From NCBI GenBank assembly GCA_002278935.1, contig NCJL01000002.1, forward strand, positions 186,001 through 250,000: a DNA stretch of 64,000 nucleotides, written 5' to 3'. The stretch comes from Gallionellales bacterium 39-52-133. GTDB taxonomy: Bacteria; Pseudomonadota; Gammaproteobacteria; Burkholderiales; Gallionellaceae. The notes beneath the pieces were generated by a model. It saw only the letters and a program-made list of their open reading frames with translations, was not told where the DNA came from and searched no databases. This document shows, one piece after another, positions 8,822 to 20,195 of the stretch. Numbering within the stretch: position 1 is the stretch's first letter; every line of letters begins with the position of its first letter. A program made the position numbers and the translations under genes.

Positions 8822-9741
8822 TGCCTGCTCCGTTTCGTTTTATTGACCTTGGGTTCTTTTTCCTTGGCTTCTGCAGGGGGGAGTTCCGGCAGCTTGTGCA
8901 AACCGGAAATGATCATCAGCTGGCGTTGCTGGTCCACACCCGCCAGCGGTGCGCATAAAATTTGCGCAAACGGATAAGCCGGATCGCGTTCAATTTTGAT
9001 TACCCTCGCAACAGGCAAGCCCGGCGGATAGGTACCATCGATGCCGGAAGTGACCAGCACATCGTCTATCTGGATGTCGGCGCTGATCGGCATATAGCGC
9101 AAGGTCAGATTGCTGATGTTGCCCGAGCCAAATACAACCGCACGCAAGCCGGTGCGCAATACCTGTATCGGCACGGCATGGTCCTTGTCGGTAATCAGCG
9201 TGACTTCACTTAGCCATGGATAGACGCGCGTAACCTGGCCCACCACGCCGACCTCATCCATCACTACTTGCCCCGCAAGCACATTTTTTTGCGAGCCTTT
9301 GTCCAAATATACTTTGCGCTTGAATATGTCGCGCTCCAGATACACGATTTCAGCCATCTGCACCGGAAAGTCCGCGTGCTGAGACAAATCAAAATATTTG
9401 CGGAGTTGTTCATTTTCGGCTTGCAATACCTGCAGTTGCAATAACTGCGCTGCATAGACAGCGTGCTGCTGGCGAATTTGCGCATTTTCGCTGGCCAGGC
9501 TTCCCTGGCTGTCGACGTAGATGCTGAATTGATCCCATAAAATACCCGGACCGGTAGTCAGAGTGGTGGCGAGACGCTGCAATGGCTGGATAGGGAGGGC
9601 GAGAATATTGCGGATTGATTCCAGATGTTTGTAGCGCGCATCAATAAATAGCAGCAACAGGGAAAGCAGTGCGAAAAATATTAACCGGGCAACGGGAGTA
9701 GGGCCGCGATTAAAAAAACGAAATGATTGCGTGTTATCCAT
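8818..9741 (-). CDS. mreC: cell shape-determining protein MreC
   Basis: Bitopic membrane protein of 307 residues that links cytoplasmic MreB filaments to the periplasmic wall machinery. One N-terminal transmembrane segment (about 19-36) is followed by a coiled coil rich in Gln, Leu and Glu (about 75-115) and a C-terminal beta domain with DEVGVVGQVTRVYPWLSEVTLITD. The C-terminus is lysine-rich (EKEPKVNKTKRSRQ). Starts 74 bp after mreB. Confidence 0.95.
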   Translation of the reverse strand: MDNTQSFRFFNRGPTPVARLIFFALLSLLLLFIDARYKHLESIRNILALPIQPLQRLATTLTTGPGILWDQFSIYVDSQGSLASENAQIRQQHAVYAAQLLQLQVLQAENEQLRKYFDLSQHADFPVQMAEIVYLERDIFKRKVYLDKGSQKNVLAGQVVMDEVGVVGQVTRVYPWLSEVTLITDKDHAVPIQVLRTGLRAVVFGSGNISNLTLRYMPISADIQIDDVLVTSGIDGTYPPGLPVARVIKIERDPAYPFAQILCAPLAGVDQQRQLMIISGLHKLPELPPAEAKEKEPKVNKTKRSRQ

Positions 9742-9815
9742 GGAACAGGAACAACTTTACGGGCACAGCCTTAACTTTCATATTCTGAAACCTGTATATT
9801 CTGATCGGGTCAGAC

Positions 9816-10898
<1,083 letters not shown>

Positions 10899-10998
10899 TC
10901 AATAAGCGCTTTGCAAGCGGATCAGTTGTAAAAAGCACGCCAATAAGTCGTTTATGATACCCTATTAAACTTGTTTTGAAACAGGCCTTACACCGAAT

Positions 10999-11286
10999 AT
11001 GTCACTTACTACCGACGATGTTAAAAAAGTGGCCAGCCTGGCCCGGCTGGCCATGACTGACGCCGAAATTCAGGCGGCCCATGCCCAGATGTCCAGTATT
11101 TTCGGGCTGATCGAGGAAATGCAGGCGGTCAATACCGATGGCATCGAGCCTATGGCCCATGCACAGGACCTCGCCCAGCGCCTGCGCGAGGATGTGGTCA
11201 GCGAAACCAGCCAGCGCGAACTGTTTCAGTCCGTGGCGCCGCAGGTCGAGCGCGGGCTGTATCTGGTGCCGCAAGTAATCGAGTAA
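10999..11286 (+). CDS. gatC: Asp-tRNA(Asn)/Glu-tRNA(Gln) amidotransferase subunit C
   Basis: Small subunit (95 residues) of GatCAB, which converts mischarged Glu-tRNA(Gln) or Asp-tRNA(Asn) to the correct aminoacyl-tRNA. GatC stabilises GatA. Typical features are the N-terminal DVKKVASLARLAMTDAE helix, the GIEPMAHAQDLAQRLREDVV segment and a hydrophobic end. First of three genes in family order C-A-B. Confidence 0.96.
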   Translation: MSLTTDDVKKVASLARLAMTDAEIQAAHAQMSSIFGLIEEMQAVNTDGIEPMAHAQDLAQRLREDVVSETSQRELFQSVAPQVERGLYLVPQVIE

Positions 11287-11373
11287 ATCAATGGCAGGGC
11301 GGAGCTGGTTTCCCGGCTTCCCCTGTAAGCGCAGGTTTTTCAGGAAATTCATGTTTTTCAGGTTTATTGAACA

Positions 11374-12828
11374 ATGATTAATAGCAGCCTTAAACAACTT
11401 TCCGGCCAGCTGGCCGCAAAGAAGATCTCCAGCGTCGAGCTGACCCAGTTTTATCTTGACCGTATCAACAAGCTGAATCCCGAGTTAAATGCCTATATCA
11501 CGCTGAATGCAGAAACCAGTCTGGGACAGGCGCGTGCGGCCGATGCACGTCTGGCGCAGGGCAAGGGCGAAGCGCTGACCGGTATTCCGTTTGCGCAGAA
11601 GGATATTTTCTGTGCCAAAGGCTGGCGCACCACCTGCGGCTCGAAAATGCTGGAGACTTTTGTTTCGCCCTATGACGCGCATGTGATTAGCCAGTTCAAT
11701 AACGCAGGCGCGGTGAATCTGGGCAAGACCAATATGGACGAATTTGCGATGGGGTCGAGCAATGAGACCTCATATTTTGGCAAGGTAAAAAATCCGTGGA
11801 ATCTCAAAGCCGTACCCGGCGGAAGTTCCGGCGGCACCGCAGCGGCCGTGGCGGCACGCCTGTGTGCGGCGGCCACCGGCACCGATACCGGCGGCTCTAT
11901 CCGCCAGCCGGCAGCCTTGTGCGGTATTTCCGGCCTGAAGCCGACCTACGGCGTGGTGTCGCGTTACGGCATGATCGCGTTTGCGTCCAGCCTTGATCAG
12001 GCCGGCCCGATGGCGCGCAGCGCGGAAGATCTGGCGCTGATGCTGAATGTGATGGCGGGCTTTGACGAAAGAGACTCCACCAGCCTGCAGCGCGACAAGG
12101 AAGATTACAGTCGCAGTCTGGAGCAGCCGCTGCAAGGCTTGCGCATAGGTCTGCCCAGAGAATTCTTCGGCGAGGGGCTGAGTGCGGATGTGGGCAAGGC
12201 AGTGGCAGCGGCGATAGACGAATACAAGAAACTGGGTGCCACGATAGTCGATATCAGCTTGCCCAATTCGCGTCTCTCCATTCCTGTTTACTATGTGCTG
12301 GCCCCGGCTGAAGCCTCTAGCAATCTGTCGCGTTTCGACGGAGTGCGTTACGGCCATCGTGCCGCTGAATATGGCGACCTCGCGCAGATGTACGAAAAGT
12401 CGCGCTCCGAGGGTTTTGGTGAGGAAGTGAAGCGCCGCATCATGATAGGCACTTATGTGCTGTCGCACGGTTATTACGATGCGTATTACCTGAAGGCGCA
12501 AAAGATACGACGCCTGATTGCGCAGGATTTTGTCGAAGCCTATAAACACTGCGATGTGATCATGGGGCCAACCAGCCCGACCACCGCGTTTAACCTGGGC
12601 GAAAAGGGCGATGATCCGGTGCAGATGTATCTGTCCGATATCTACACCATCGCGGTGAACCTGGCCGGCCTGCCCGGCATGTCTATTCCATGCGGTTTCG
12701 GCGCCAATGGCATGCCGGTAGGCCTGCAGATTGTCGGCAACTATTTCGACGAGGCGCGCATGCTGAATGTGGCACACCAATATCAGTTGGCGACGGATCA
12801 CCATGTGCGTGCGCCGCAGGGAATATGA
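11374..12828 (+). CDS. gatA: Asp-tRNA(Asn)/Glu-tRNA(Gln) amidotransferase subunit A
   Basis: Amidase-signature glutaminase of 484 residues that releases ammonia from glutamine for GatB. The Ser-cisSer-Lys triad is evident: Lys76 in FAQKDIF, Ser151 in PGGSSGGT and Ser175 in [10 protein letters not shown]. Begins 87 bp after gatC. A palindromic repeat follows before gatB. Confidence 0.97.
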   Translation: MINSSLKQLSGQLAAKKISSVELTQFYLDRINKLNPELNAYITLNAETSLGQARAADARLAQGKGEALTGIPFAQKDIFCAKGWRTTCGSKMLETFVSPYDAHVISQFNNAGAVNLGKTNMDEFAMGSSNETSYFGKVKNPWNLKAVPGGSSGGTAAAVAARLCAAATGTDTGGSIRQPAALCGISGLKPTYGVVSRYGMIAFASSLDQAGPMARSAEDLALMLNVMAGFDERDSTSLQRDKEDYSRSLEQPLQGLRIGLPREFFGEGLSADVGKAVAAAIDEYKKLGATIVDISLPNSRLSIPVYYVLAPAEASSNLSRFDGVRYGHRAAEYGDLAQMYEKSRSEGFGEEVKRRIMIGTYVLSHGYYDAYYLKAQKIRRLIAQDFVEAYKHCDVIMGPTSPTTAFNLGEKGDDPVQMYLSDIYTIAVNLAGLPGMSIPCGFGANGMPVGLQIVGNYFDEARMLNVAHQYQLATDHHVRAPQGI

Positions 12829-12843
12829 TTAAAAAAACATTTA

Positions 12844-12989
12844 GCCACAGAGATCACAGAGAAAATTGTTGGTCTTTTTGAGCGTGGTGGCAATAACTAA
12901 AAATATATAGAAATAATCACTAGAGAAACAATGAAAAAAACAGGGAAGATTCAAAAATATTCTCTGTGACCTCTGTGTTCTCTGTGGCA
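12844..12989. repeat. CCACAGA-type inverted repeat between gatA and gatB
   Basis: The left arm GCCACAGAGATCACAGAGAA (from 12844) pairs with the right arm ending at 12989, whose complement is GCCACAGAGAACACAGAGG followed by TCACAGAGAA; the right arm has one extra 9-nt unit. About 100 bp of AT-rich DNA without a gene separates the arms. It shares its CCACAGA core and 9-nt unit structure with the repeat between bioB and bioF. Confidence 0.7.
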
Positions 12990-13006
12990 AAAAAAGGGTT
13001 TGAATT

Positions 13007-14455
13007 ATGCAATGGGAAATCGTCATCGGGTTGGAAATACATGCCCAACTCTCCACTAAAACCAAAATCTTTTCCGGTGCTTCCACAGCTTTTGGTGCCG
13101 AGCCAAATACGCAGGCCGATGCGGTAAGTATCGCGCTGCCCGGTGTGCTGCCCGTGCTTAACAAAGGCGCAGTCGAGCGCGCGATCAAGTTTGGTTTGGC
13201 GACCGGCGCGCATATTGCGCCGCGTTCGGTGTTTGCACGCAAGAATTATTTCTATCCCGATCTGCCCAAGGGCTACCAGATCAGCCAGATGGATCTGCCG
13301 GTAGTGGGCAAGGGCGAGCTGACTATCCATGTACCCGCAGTCGGCAAGGAACAACCCTATGAAAAAGTGGTGCGCCTGACCCGTGCCCACCTGGAAGAGG
13401 ATGCCGGCAAATCACTGCACGAGGATTTTCACGGCATGACCGGTATCGACCTGAACCGTGCCGGTACGCCGCTGCTGGAGATTGTGTCGGAACCGGATAT
13501 GCGCTCTGCTGCCGAAGCGATAGCCTATGCCAAATCCTTGCATACGCTGGTGCGCTGGATCGGCATCTGCGATGGCAATATGCAGGAAGGCTCGTTCCGT
13601 TGCGACGTGAACGTGTCGGTACGCCGGCCCGGTGGTGAGCTGGGCACAAGGCGCGAGATCAAGAATCTCAACTCGTTCAAATTCATGCAGCAGGCGATCG
13701 ATTACGAAGTGCAATGGCAGATCGACACGCTGGAAAACGGCGGCAAGATTCAGCAGGCCACCGTACTGTTCAATCCTGATACCGGCGAAACACGTTCGAT
13801 GCGCAGCAAGGAAGAAGCGCACGACTACCGTTATTTCCCGGATCCAGATCTGTTGCCTTTGGAAATCGGCAAGGAATGGATCGAGCAGCTGCGCGCCACC
13901 ATGCCGGAGTTGCCCAGGTCAAAACAGTTGCGCTATGTAAACGAGCTGGGCTTATCGGCTTATGATGCCGCGACGTTAACCGCATCACGTGAAATGGCGG
14001 ATTTCTTTGAAGCCACTCTTCAAGCGGTACCGAAGGATGCAAAGGCCTGTGCCAACTGGATCATGGGTGAAGTCAGCGCGCAGCTGAACCGCGACAACCT
14101 GGAAATGCCACAGTGCCCGATCACGCCGCAGCAACTGGGTGGCATGCTGTCGCGTATTGTCGATGGCACTATTTCAAATTCCGGCGCCAAAGAAGTGTTC
14201 CGCACGATGTGGAGTGAAGGCGGCGCTGCCGATGAAATTATCGAAGCCAAAGGCCTGAAGCAGGTATCCGATGCGGGTGCGCTGGAGGCGATGGTGGATG
14301 AAATTATTGCCGCCAATGCGGACAAGGTTGCCGAATACCGCAGCGGCAAGGACAAATTGTTTGGCTTCTTTGTCGGGCTGGCGATGAAGGCCAGCAAGGG
14401 CAAGGCAAATCCGGCGCAGATGAATGAGATTTTGAAGAAGAAGCTGGCGGGTTAA
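13007..14455 (+). CDS. gatB: Asp-tRNA(Asn)/Glu-tRNA(Gln) amidotransferase subunit B
   Basis: Kinase/transamidase subunit of GatCAB, 482 residues. It phosphorylates the misacylated residue and transfers ammonia from GatA. The N-terminal [22 protein letters not shown], the [16 protein letters not shown] segment and the LEEDAGKS motif are diagnostic. The C-terminal YqeY-like tail contains [13 protein letters not shown]. The repeat upstream separates it from gatA by 178 bp, so it may have its own promoter. Confidence 0.97.
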   Translation: MQWEIVIGLEIHAQLSTKTKIFSGASTAFGAEPNTQADAVSIALPGVLPVLNKGAVERAIKFGLATGAHIAPRSVFARKNYFYPDLPKGYQISQMDLPVVGKGELTIHVPAVGKEQPYEKVVRLTRAHLEEDAGKSLHEDFHGMTGIDLNRAGTPLLEIVSEPDMRSAAEAIAYAKSLHTLVRWIGICDGNMQEGSFRCDVNVSVRRPGGELGTRREIKNLNSFKFMQQAIDYEVQWQIDTLENGGKIQQATVLFNPDTGETRSMRSKEEAHDYRYFPDPDLLPLEIGKEWIEQLRATMPELPRSKQLRYVNELGLSAYDAATLTASREMADFFEATLQAVPKDAKACANWIMGEVSAQLNRDNLEMPQCPITPQQLGGMLSRIVDGTISNSGAKEVFRTMWSEGGAADEIIEAKGLKQVSDAGALEAMVDEIIAANADKVAEYRSGKDKLFGFFVGLAMKASKGKANPAQMNEILKKKLAG

Positions 14456-14466
14456 TTTTCATGTAG

Positions 14467-14493
14467 GTTGGGTTGAGCGCAGCGAAGCCCAAC
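14467..14493. repeat. REP-like hairpin (GTTGGGTT / AAGCCCAAC)
   Basis: GTTGGGTT (14467-14474), then GAGCGCAGCG, then AAGCCCAAC (14485-14493) forms a stem-loop directly after gatB. Sequences of the type TAGGTTGGGTTGAGCGCAGCG recur in many proteobacterial genomes as short palindromic repeats. A run of near-tandem AATCAAA and CCAACA units follows to about 14537. It may also help terminate gatB. Confidence 0.6.
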
Positions 14494-14545
14494 GATTCAG
14501 AATCAAAATCAAAATCTAAACCAACACCAACACCAACAGGCTACT

Positions 14546-14884
<339 letters not shown>

Positions 14885-14900
14885 TTACTTGATTAACAAG

Positions 14901-15332
14901 CTACGCGAGCGTAACAAGATGTTTCGGCAAGGCATCAGCTACCGCATCCAACGGAATCCCCTGATCCAATGTAACAAAGCGCCCACCCTGCTTAATGGCA
15001 AGTGCCAGCAGATAAACATCGGTGACTTGTCTGGAGCTTAGCACCCTGTCCCAGATCAGGGTGTCGGGATGTAGCAGGCTTACTGAATCAGGCCAGAATT
15101 CATGTAAGGGATGTTGAGCTGCCTCCGCGAGACGGTTAGCTACTTGTGCTGCAGGTACTGTGTTGGGGTAACCAGGTTGGGAGAAGATGCGTATGCAGCC
15201 GTTCTGGGTGATGGGACAAGATGCCCAGCCTGAGTCAATGTTGTCTGCAAGCCAGCCGGTTACAAGCTTATTGTGCATATGACTGCTATCAAGCAAAGCG
15301 ATCAGAACATTCACATCCAGTAGCGCTCGCAT
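14901..15332 (-). CDS. PIN-domain toxin (VapC family)
   Basis: Protein of 143 residues with a PIN-domain layout: N-terminal LLDVNVLIALLDSSH (metal-binding Asp6), a middle acidic segment, and the C-terminal DVYLLALAIKQGGRFVTLDQGI with the conserved D...L.A pattern. VapC toxins are ribonucleases that cut tRNA or rRNA and are neutralised by the antitoxin upstream. The start overlaps the antitoxin stop by 1 nt (ATG/TGA-type coupling), the normal arrangement for vapBC. Confidence 0.88.
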   Translation of the reverse strand: MRALLDVNVLIALLDSSHMHNKLVTGWLADNIDSGWASCPITQNGCIRIFSQPGYPNTVPAAQVANRLAEAAQHPLHEFWPDSVSLLHPDTLIWDRVLSSRQVTDVYLLALAIKQGGRFVTLDQGIPLDAVADALPKHLVTLA

Positions 15333-15589
15333 TACACGCCTTCGGATTCACGCAGACGATTAACAGTATCGTTGGTTACAACAGATTTGCCTGCGGGGAA
15401 TGGTCGGAAGCCGGCAACCGATGGTATCTTCGGTTTCGTATTTTTTGAGGTTGAGGTATTTTCAGTTTGTCCGGTTAGCGCTTTGCGCAACAGCTGGGAC
15501 ACGACCTGGCCTGCGGATGCGTTCTGTTTTCTGGCAAGTTCTTTGGCTGCTTCAAGTACATCGTTGTCTATATCCAGCGTCGTTCTCAT
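15332..15589 (-). CDS. VapB-like ribbon-helix-helix antitoxin
   Basis: Protein of 85 residues. The first 45 (MRTTLDIDNDVLEAAKELA, then a helix rich in Ala/Lys) look like a ribbon-helix-helix DNA-binding fold. The C-terminal half is Ser/Thr/Lys/Pro-rich and ends in a toxin-binding type segment (VTNDTVNRLRESEG). Translationally coupled to the PIN toxin. Expected to repress its own promoter. A 42-bp palindrome 60 bp upstream (15649-15690) is a candidate site, but it is also just behind the SDR gene. Confidence 0.82.
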   Translation of the reverse strand: MRTTLDIDNDVLEAAKELARKQNASAGQVVSQLLRKALTGQTENTSTSKNTKPKIPSVAGFRPFPAGKSVVTNDTVNRLRESEGV

Positions 15590-15648
15590 TTGAAACCTCT
15601 TGAGGTGATGATTTGATGCGCTGATTCTATAGCATCAAATATGCCGGC

Positions 15649-15690
15649 GCAACACATTGACTATATTATTTAATATAATCAATGTGTTGC
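15649..15690. repeat. 42-bp near-perfect palindrome; contains AT-rich recurrent element, copy 6
   Basis: GCAACACATTGA at one end and TCAATGTGTTGC at the other flank an AT-rich centre. The minus strand of 15662-15682 reads TTGATTATATT, then AAATAATATA, a three-mismatch relative of the recurrent element. The palindrome begins 2 bp after the SDR stop, so it could be that gene's terminator-like hairpin, or an operator of the downstream vapB-like gene. Confidence 0.6.
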
Positions 15691-15691
15691 A

Positions 15692-16477
15692 TTAAATCAA
15701 CCCGCGAGGTTTATGTTTGGCTCTGCTGAGTAGGCGGTTATACAACCAGTTGGGCAGGCGTTTCAGCAGATGCCCAACCAGTCCCATCTGCCACGGCACC
15801 ACCGCAAACGATTTGCGTGCCGCAATGACGCGCGCAATGCGCCGCGCAGCCTGATCAACCGGCAGGATAAAGGGCATCGCGTAGGGATTGATCGCGGTCA
15901 TCGGTGTTTCGATGTAGCCGGGGCACAGCGTGACAACACTGACGCCGCTGCCGTGCAGTTCGACACGCAGACTTTCCAGATAAGAAATGAGCGCGGCCTT
16001 GGAGGCGGAGTAAGCGCCTGCGCCCGGCAGGCCGCGGAAGCCGGCAACGCTGGCGATGCCGACTAAAACCCCTCCCGGCCTTCCCTGCACAGGGGAAGCG
16101 TTAGCTCGCATCGGTGCGATAAACGGCTGGAAAGTTTTCACCACGCCCATTACGTTGATATCCATCACCTGCTGGAAAGCATGAATATCTTCTGCATATT
16201 CGGTGAGGGTGCCGCTGCTGACGCCAGCATTGGCGATGACGATATCGGGCACGCCGGCTTGCGCGATGAAATGCTGTGCAGCAACTTGCAATGCTGCGGC
16301 ATCGCGCACATCAAGCGGGTAGCAGTAGACCTGGCCGGGGAATTGTTCTGACAAGTTTTGCAGCAGGTCTGCTCGGCGCGCGCAGGCGGCTACCTGTGCA
16401 CCCTGTTGCAGATAATGTTGTGCCAGCGCCAGACCCAGGCCGCTGGAGGCGCCGCTAATGACGACGCGTAATGCCAT
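15692..16477 (-). CDS. short-chain dehydrogenase/reductase
   Basis: Classical SDR of 261 residues with a Rossmann NAD(P)-binding motif (VVISGASSGLGLALA), the NAG motif (IANAGVSSG), a catalytic Ser region (VGIASVAGFRG) and YSASK as the Tyr-x-x-x-Lys pair. The substrate cannot be told from sequence. Start and dsbA-like stop share one base, so it is co-translated as the last gene of the argS-SPOR-dsbA-SDR string seen in betaproteobacteria. Confidence 0.9.
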   Translation of the reverse strand: MALRVVISGASSGLGLALAQHYLQQGAQVAACARRADLLQNLSEQFPGQVYCYPLDVRDAAALQVAAQHFIAQAGVPDIVIANAGVSSGTLTEYAEDIHAFQQVMDINVMGVVKTFQPFIAPMRANASPVQGRPGGVLVGIASVAGFRGLPGAGAYSASKAALISYLESLRVELHGSGVSVVTLCPGYIETPMTAINPYAMPFILPVDQAARRIARVIAARKSFAVVPWQMGLVGHLLKRLPNWLYNRLLSRAKHKPRGLI

Positions 16478-17115
16478 TAACGCTTGCTCGCGCGTTCCTT
16501 GCGGGCTTTTGCAATCAATTCATCCAGCACTTTTATCGTAGCGGCGGGTTGCAGGCCGGTGATCAGATATTTGCCATCGACGATCAGGGTGGGAGTGCCG
16601 CGGATGTTGTAGGTTTGAGTCAGTTGTTTGCTGCGCGTGACTTTACTTTGCACGCCAAATGAACGGTAGGCCTGGCTGAATTTGGTGCTGTCGACGCCCA
16701 GCTTGGCAACAAAGGCGGAGATGTCGGCTTCATTGGTTAAAGCCATGTTCTTCAGGTTCCATGCTTCGTAAAGATCATGGTGCAGATTATGGTTCTGTCC
16801 CAAAACTTCCAGCGCGTAATAAGTGTACGCCATCGGTTCCCAGTCAGACCTGAATATGGTGGGTACGAAAACCAGATTAACATCCTTGGGCATTTTTCTT
16901 TCCCATGAGGTTAACTCGGGATGCAGATGGAAGCAGTGACCGCAACCGTAGAAGAAAAATTCCAGCACTTCAATTTTGTTGCCGCTACTGGTGGGTTGTG
17001 CTGGTTCGACCAGCTTGTAGTCTTTGCCGGCAACGGGTTCTGCCTGTGCCGAGAGTAGTGCAAGGGAGGAAAACAGTACAAAGACGCTAATCAGAACATG
17101 TTTGAAGAATTTCAC
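16477..17115 (-). CDS. dsbA: thiol:disulfide interchange protein, DsbA type
   Basis: Periplasmic oxidoreductase of 212 residues. A signal peptide (1-25, ending SAQA) is followed by a thioredoxin fold with the active site Cys58-Gly-His-Cys61 (FYGCGHCFHLHPEL) and the cis-Pro loop RGTPTLIVDG. The CGHC variant instead of CPHC should still be oxidising, but its redox potential may differ. The C-terminus is basic. Upstream is a SPOR protein and downstream an SDR, in one probable operon. Confidence 0.92.
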   Translation of the reverse strand: MKFFKHVLISVFVLFSSLALLSAQAEPVAGKDYKLVEPAQPTSSGNKIEVLEFFFYGCGHCFHLHPELTSWERKMPKDVNLVFVPTIFRSDWEPMAYTYYALEVLGQNHNLHHDLYEAWNLKNMALTNEADISAFVAKLGVDSTKFSQAYRSFGVQSKVTRSKQLTQTYNIRGTPTLIVDGKYLITGLQPAATIKVLDELIAKARKERASKR

Positions 17116-17168
17116 GAATATCTCCCGGGGTTAAAAGTTGCGATAAATAAATGAATGGTCTGCAAAAA

Positions 17169-17774
17169 TCAGTGAGCCTTGATTGGAGCAGCATTGAGTC
17201 CATTAAGTTTCAACGTGGCCAGCGCTTCGTTCATCTCTGTTGAGCTTTTGTAGGGCCCCAGACGCACGCGATACCAAACACCTTTGTCCGGAATGTTGGC
17301 AGGCTGCACATTTGCTTCCATGCCTATCAATGCCAGTTTGGCTTTGACCTTTTCTGCATCGTCAGCGTTGGTATACGCACCTTCCTGCAGGAAGTATACG
17401 GTCGTGGTGTCGGCTGGTTTGACAGTGGCTGCGGGCTTTTGGATGACCGCTACTTGCCTGTCAGGGGCTTTGCCTGTGCCGGCTTCCGGCTTGCCGGTCA
17501 GCTCTTTATAAAATTCAAAACGCGCCTTGTTTTCACCCGCACCCGAAGCCGTACCCGCTGCGGCAGGTCGGCCAACAACCGGTTTTTCTGATGTGGCGGA
17601 TTTGCCCGTCTGCAGTTGCTCTTTGGCAGGCGGAGGGGGCACAGGATTTTTTTTCAGCACGAACCAGGCTATGCCTCCGGCAATTGCCAGCCCCATTACA
17701 ATGCCGAGCAGGATGCCGGCAAAGATGGGAAATTCATTGCCGCTGCTGTTGGATCGATTGCCATTTCTGCTCAT
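17169..17774 (-). CDS. SPOR-domain membrane protein (FtsN-like)
   Basis: Protein of 201 residues with a short cytoplasmic N-terminus, one transmembrane helix (about 16-38), a low-complexity Pro/Ala/Lys/Thr linker and a C-terminal SPOR domain (about 125-201, YFLQEGAYTNADDAEKVKAKLALIG). SPOR domains bind denuded peptidoglycan at the septum. Layout is like FtsN, and this position after argS is common in betaproteobacteria, but FtsN identity is an inference. Confidence 0.88.
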   Translation of the reverse strand: MSRNGNRSNSSGNEFPIFAGILLGIVMGLAIAGGIAWFVLKKNPVPPPPAKEQLQTGKSATSEKPVVGRPAAAGTASGAGENKARFEFYKELTGKPEAGTGKAPDRQVAVIQKPAATVKPADTTTVYFLQEGAYTNADDAEKVKAKLALIGMEANVQPANIPDKGVWYRVRLGPYKSSTEMNEALATLKLNGLNAAPIKAH

Positions 17775-17875
17775 AACTTCCTCATCAAAGTGAAGCTCGT
17801 ATAAAGACTTGTTCGCTCCCTCCCGGGTATGCCCGGCCAGAAGTTTTTCGCACTCCTGGGAAGGTCAGGGAGGGA

Positions 17876-19552
17876 TTACATTTTTTCAGGCGCGGTGACA
17901 CCCAGCAAATTAAGCCCATTGCGCATGACCTGTGCGCTTGCCGCGATTAATGCGAGGCGGGCCTGCTTGATCTTTTCGTCATCTACCAGAAAGCGCGAAG
18001 CATTATAGTAGCTGTGGAAATCGGCTGCCAAATCTTTCAGGTAAAAAGCAATCAGGTGGGGTGAGAGTTCGTTGGCGGCCGCTTCGATCACTTGCGGATA
18101 ATCAATCAGGCGCTGCAATACAGTCTGCTCATATTCGCTGTCCAGCGGACTCATGTCGGCATGGGCGAGCGCCGCCCGATCACCGTTCCATTGCGACAGC
18201 ACGCTGTGGATGCGAGCATGCGCGTACTGGATGTAATACACAGGGTTTTCATTGCTCTGCGATTTGGCCAGATCGATATCGAATACCAGTTGCGTGTCCG
18301 GATGACGGGCGGCGAGGAAGAAGCGCGTGGCGTCGCAACCCACTTCATCGATCAGGTCGCGCAGCGTGACATAGCTGCCGGCGCGCTTGGAAATTTTGAC
18401 TTCTTCGCCATTGCGCAGCACGGTCACCATCTGGTGCAGCACGTAATCGGGCCAGCCCTGGGGTATGCCCAGATCCAGCGCCTGCAAACCTGCACGCACA
18501 CGGGTGATGGTGCTGTGGTGGTCGGCGCCCTGCTCGTTGATTACCTTGGTAAAACCGCGTTGCCACTTGTCCAGATGATAGGCGACATCCGGCACAAAGT
18601 AGGTATAGCCGCCATCGGTTTTGCGCATCACGCGGTCTTTGTCATCGCCGAAATCGGTGGTGCGCAGCCATAGCGCGCCGTCCTTCTCGTAAGTGTGACC
18701 GCTGGCGATTAATTTTTTAACGGTCGCGTCCACCTTGCCGTCCGTATAGAGCGCGGATTCGAGTGAATACACATCGAAGCTGATTCTGAATGCATGCAAA
18801 TCCAGATCCTGCTCACGTCGCAGGTAAGCCACGGCAAACTGGCGGATAGAGGTGGTGTCTTCAACATCGCCGGAGGCGCGCACATGCTGGTAATCGGCAT
18901 CGATTGCTTCTTTGGCGATAAAAGCACGGGCAATATCGCTGATGTAATCGCCGCGATAGCCGTTCTCCGGCCAGTTGGGGTCCTCCGGCGTGTAGCCTTT
19001 GCAGCGCAACTGCACGGAGAGGGTCAGGTTTTCAATCTGCGCACCTGCGTCGTTGTAGTAAAACTCGCGCGTCACCTCCCAACCTGCCTTATCCAGCAGG
19101 CGGCACAGGCAATCACCCACTGCCGCGCCCCGGCCATGACCCACATGCAGCGGCCCGGTCGGATTGGCAGAAACAAATTCCACCTGCAGCTTGCGGCCTT
19201 CGCCAAGGTCGATGCGGCCATATTCTTCACCTTGCTGCAGAACGCCCTGCACCACACTTTGTTTGGCGGCGGTGGTGATAAACACATTGATGAAACCCGC
19301 GCCGGCAATTTCAACTTTACCGATCACTTCGGAAACCGGCAGGGCTGCAATCAAAGCCTGTGCAATATCGCGAGGGCTGCGACGCAAGGGCTTGGCCAGT
19401 TGCATGGCCAGATTGCAGGCGTAATCCCCATGTTGCGCCTGTTTGGGTCTGTCCAGCACTACGAGCAGACTATCGGCGAGTTCAGGGGCAACCTTGCATA
19501 AGGCTTGCTTGAATAGCCCGGCAAGATGGGTTTTAAAATTTGAGTTGGTCAT
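17876..19552 (-). CDS. argS: arginyl-tRNA synthetase
   Basis: Class I aminoacyl-tRNA synthetase of 558 residues. The HIGH-type motif is HVGH at 136-139 ([13 protein letters not shown]); the KMSKS-type motif appears as [11 protein letters not shown]. The N-terminal additional domain and C-terminal DALR-type anticodon-binding domain (ending [13 protein letters not shown]) are typical. First gene of the argS-SPOR-dsbA-SDR string. Confidence 0.97.
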   Translation of the reverse strand: MTNSNFKTHLAGLFKQALCKVAPELADSLLVVLDRPKQAQHGDYACNLAMQLAKPLRRSPRDIAQALIAALPVSEVIGKVEIAGAGFINVFITTAAKQSVVQGVLQQGEEYGRIDLGEGRKLQVEFVSANPTGPLHVGHGRGAAVGDCLCRLLDKAGWEVTREFYYNDAGAQIENLTLSVQLRCKGYTPEDPNWPENGYRGDYISDIARAFIAKEAIDADYQHVRASGDVEDTTSIRQFAVAYLRREQDLDLHAFRISFDVYSLESALYTDGKVDATVKKLIASGHTYEKDGALWLRTTDFGDDKDRVMRKTDGGYTYFVPDVAYHLDKWQRGFTKVINEQGADHHSTITRVRAGLQALDLGIPQGWPDYVLHQMVTVLRNGEEVKISKRAGSYVTLRDLIDEVGCDATRFFLAARHPDTQLVFDIDLAKSQSNENPVYYIQYAHARIHSVLSQWNGDRAALAHADMSPLDSEYEQTVLQRLIDYPQVIEAAANELSPHLIAFYLKDLAADFHSYYNASRFLVDDEKIKQARLALIAASAQVMRNGLNLLGVTAPEKM

Positions 19553-19825
19553 GAAAATTCATTGGGACGTAAAATTAGATGTGGCGCTGTCATAGCCAAT
19601 GCATGCAAAAAGGATCACGGATTATAGCATTTTGGGGAGTCCCGTCAGAGGGCCGATGATGCTTTGAGGGAAGTATCAGCTGTGCGATTGTTGGCAATCA
19701 ATGAATTACAATAAAAAACTAATTATGTCAGGCTTAATGTGTAGTATTGCGTGACTAAACGACGTTGAAACTATAATCACTATACTGGTGTCACAGTCGA
19801 TGTTAAGTGCTTAGTAAGGCATTTC
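19553..19825. other. intergenic region between argS and a small unknown gene
   Basis: About 270 bp between divergent genes. It should hold the argS promoter and that of the following + strand gene. I see no clear RNA gene, repeat or strong promoter match in it. Confidence 0.5.
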
Positions 19826-20155
19826 ATGCAGCTCGTACCCATCATTCCTCAGCCGACAGTCGGCATCAAAGAGCCCCTGGCAGTAAACGCGGTTGCTAAA
19901 GTGAAGGCAGTAAAGCCAGTGGCGGAGACGACTGCGCCCCCTGTGGTGATCTATGCGCACGGGGAGCAGGTAAGGGTAATCAAGGGAAGAGTGGAAAGTG
20001 ACAAGCGCCAGAGTGCAGAGCAGCCGGAGCGGAGATCTGTTTGCCGCCGCATAGCCCATCGGTCCATTCTGGAAGAGCTTCGCTCTTCAGTTGACAGACG
20101 CAAACATCATCAACGAATAACAGATCTGCAATTGCATATTGATGAAGAAGCATGA
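19826..20155 (+). CDS. small protein of unknown function
   Basis: Product of 109 residues, not recognised. The first half is Pro/Val/Ala-rich and low in complexity (VKAVKPVAETTAPPVV). The second half is strongly charged and contains ERRSVCRRIAHRSILEELRSSVDRRKHHQR, likely a basic amphipathic helix. No signal peptide or membrane segment. Ends 40 bp before trhO on the same strand. The even length of the open frame and the structured second half favour a real gene, but this could be a spurious ORF. Confidence 0.55.
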   Translation: MQLVPIIPQPTVGIKEPLAVNAVAKVKAVKPVAETTAPPVVIYAHGEQVRVIKGRVESDKRQSAEQPERRSVCRRIAHRSILEELRSSVDRRKHHQRITDLQLHIDEEA

Positions 20156-20195
20156 TCAGCGATTTGGGTTGCTGGAAAATTAGGAAAGGTTTTTT

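Noticed and set aside
10926-10958. Possible gatC promoter (TTGTAA / TATGAT)
   Set aside because: The spacer is 21 bp, too long for a normal sigma-70 promoter.
11770-12804. Long minus-strand open frame across gatA
   Set aside because: Antisense to a complete gatA with intact catalytic residues; no motif of its own.
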